A DNA stretch of 6,911 nucleotides, taken from assembly GCA_002429315.1 (NCBI GenBank), contig DIZC01000129.1, positions 1 to 6,911 of the forward strand, written 5' to 3'. The notes beneath the pieces were generated by a model. It did not search any database, was not told the DNA's origin, and saw nothing but the letters and a program-made list of their open reading frames with translations. The stretch comes from Alphaproteobacteria bacterium UBA6038. Lineage in GTDB: Bacteria; Pseudomonadota; Alphaproteobacteria; Micropepsales; Micropepsaceae. This document shows, piece after piece, positions 5,796 to 6,911 of the stretch. A program made the translations under genes and the position numbers. The stretch's first letter is position 1. Every line of letters starts with the position of its first letter.

Positions 5796-6911
5796 ATGAC
5801 GATTCCCGTTCTCATCATCGACTTCGGCAGCCAGGTGACGCAGCTGATCGCGCGGCGCGTGCGCGAGGCCGGCGTCTATTGCGAAATCGTGCCGTTCGAC
5901 AAGGCGGACGCCGCGCTCGCCACCGCGCGCCCGCAGGCCATCATCCTCTCCGGCGGACCGGCCAGCGTGACGGCGGATCACACGCCGCGCGCGCCGCAGG
6001 CGGTGTTCGAGATGGGCGTGCCGGTGCTCGGCATCTGCTACGGCGAGATGACGATGGCGGCGCAGCTAGGCGGCAAGGTGGAAGGCGGGCATCATCGCGA
6101 ATTCGGCCGCGCCGACATCGTGATCGAACGCGCGTCGCCGCTGCTCGAAGGCCTCGGCCAGATCGGCGACCGCGAGCCGGTGTGGATGAACCACGGCGAC
6201 AAGATCACCGCCATCCCGCCCGGATTCTCCGTCGTTGCCACATCGGAGAATTCGCCGTTCGCGGTGATCGCCGACGAAAAGCGCCGCCTCTACGGCATCC
6301 AGTTCCATCCCGAGGTGGTGCACACGCCGCGCGGCGCCACCATCTATCGCAACTTCGTCGTCAACATCGCCGGCATCGCGCCCAACTGGAACATGCATGC
6401 GTTCCGCGACGACGCCATCGCGCGCATCCGCAAGCAGGTAGGCAACGCGCGGGTGATCTGCGGGCTGTCGGGCGGGGTGGATTCCTCCGTCGCGGCGGTG
6501 CTGATTCACGAGGCCATCGGCGACCAGCTCACCTGCATCTTCGTCGACACCGGATTGATGCGCGCCGGCGAGGCGGACGAGGTCGTGTCCCTGTTCCGGG
6601 GCCATTACAACATTCCGCTGGTCCATTCCGAAGCCTCCGAGCTGTTCCTGTCGCGGCTCGCCGGAATCAGCGATCCCGAGAAGAAGCGCAAGATCATCGG
6701 CGCCACCTTCATCGATGTGTTCGACGAGGAGGCGCACAAGATCGGCGGCGCGGAATTCCTCGCGCAGGGCACGCTCTATCCGGACGTGATCGAAAGCACC
6801 TCCGCCATCGGCGGGCCGTCCGCCACCATCAAGTCGCATCACAACGTCGGCGGCCTGCCCGAACGCATGAAGATGAAGCTGGTGGAGCCGCTGCGCGAGC
6901 TGTTCAAGGAC
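5796..6911 (+). CDS. guaA: GMP synthase (glutamine-hydrolysing), C-terminus cut by window edge
   Basis: The first 372 codons of an enzyme usually near 520 residues long. It converts XMP, ATP and glutamine to GMP, the last step of guanine nucleotide synthesis in the cytosol. The class I glutamine amidotransferase domain covers about 4-195, with the triad Cys81 (in GICYGEM), His171 and Glu173 (in FHPEVV). The ATP-pyrophosphatase domain follows, with the P-loop SGGVDSS (225-231), FVDTGLMR (249-256) and AQGTLYPDVIES (323-334). HHNVGGLPERM (348-358) is also as expected. The C-terminal dimerisation domain lies outside the window. Many relatives have Gln two residues after the CYG glycine (CYGMQ); here that residue is Met. 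The ATG at 5796 puts IIDFGSQ at residues 7-13, as in relatives, but no clear ribosome binding site precedes it. The gene follows rsmB on the same strand, with the small opposite-strand gene between them. Confidence 0.96.
   Translation, partial: MTIPVLIIDFGSQVTQLIARRVREAGVYCEIVPFDKADAALATARPQAIILSGGPASVTADHTPRAPQAVFEMGVPVLGICYGEMTMAAQLGGKVEGGHHREFGRADIVIERASPLLEGLGQIGDREPVWMNHGDKITAIPPGFSVVATSENSPFAVIADEKRRLYGIQFHPEVVHTPRGATIYRNFVVNIAGIAPNWNMHAFRDDAIARIRKQVGNARVICGLSGGVDSSVAAVLIHEAIGDQLTCIFVDTGLMRAGEADEVVSLFRGHYNIPLVHSEASELFLSRLAGISDPEKKRKIIGATFIDVFDEEAHKIGGAEFLAQGTLYPDVIESTSAIGGPSATIKSHHNVGGLPERMKMKLVEPLRELFKD

Noticed and set aside
5602..5799. Plus-strand open frame of 65 codons before guaA
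   Set aside because: It overlaps the small minus-strand gene and runs into the guaA start, with no ribosome site or motif.
6066..6842. Minus-strand open frame of 258 codons
   Set aside because: It is antisense to guaA, low in motif content and rich in Asp, Gly and Arg; guaA is certain on the plus strand.

Overview
The window looks like a chromosomal segment of a GC-rich alphaproteobacterium. The main reasons are the GC-biased codon use of the right two thirds, an rsmB-type methyltransferase gene followed closely by guaA (an arrangement I recall from alphaproteobacteria), and the alphaproteobacterial flavour of the ZIP, NDH-2 and GuaA proteins. This is inferred from protein style and gene order. 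There is no rRNA or other taxonomic marker here.

Left region (1-2082): the largest feature is a long minus-strand reading frame that starts near 1702 and runs off the left edge. It has no stop in the window, so it is easy to miss if only complete frames are considered. It encodes a large protein with beta-helix-like, pentapeptide-like repeats, a conserved central block and one clear membrane segment. Homologues are usually labelled 'membrane-associated oxidoreductase' or pentapeptide-repeat protein, and the function is unknown. About 380 bases without a convincing gene follow (1703-2082). By eye this region is clearly poorer in GC than the rest, so it may be acquired DNA.

Middle region (2083-4152): a ZIP-family divalent metal transporter (+) converges on a type II NADH dehydrogenase (-). 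Their stop codons share the same CTAG tetranucleotide, leaving no intergenic space. The NDH-2 gene is divergent from rsmB across a 61-base gap that holds an imperfect inverted repeat.

Right region (4153-6911): an RsmB/NOP-family rRNA m5C methyltransferase (+), a 59-residue uncharacterised protein on the opposite strand that could fold as a winged helix, and guaA (GMP synthase, +), which is cut by the right edge after 372 codons.

The ZIP, NDH-2, RsmB and GuaA genes are ordinary housekeeping functions: metal uptake, NADH oxidation, rRNA modification and purine synthesis. I saw no tRNA, rRNA, CRISPR array, transposase or phage gene, and no convincing new multi-gene system. The parts most worth a second look are the uncharacterised repeat protein at the left and the small gene beside guaA.
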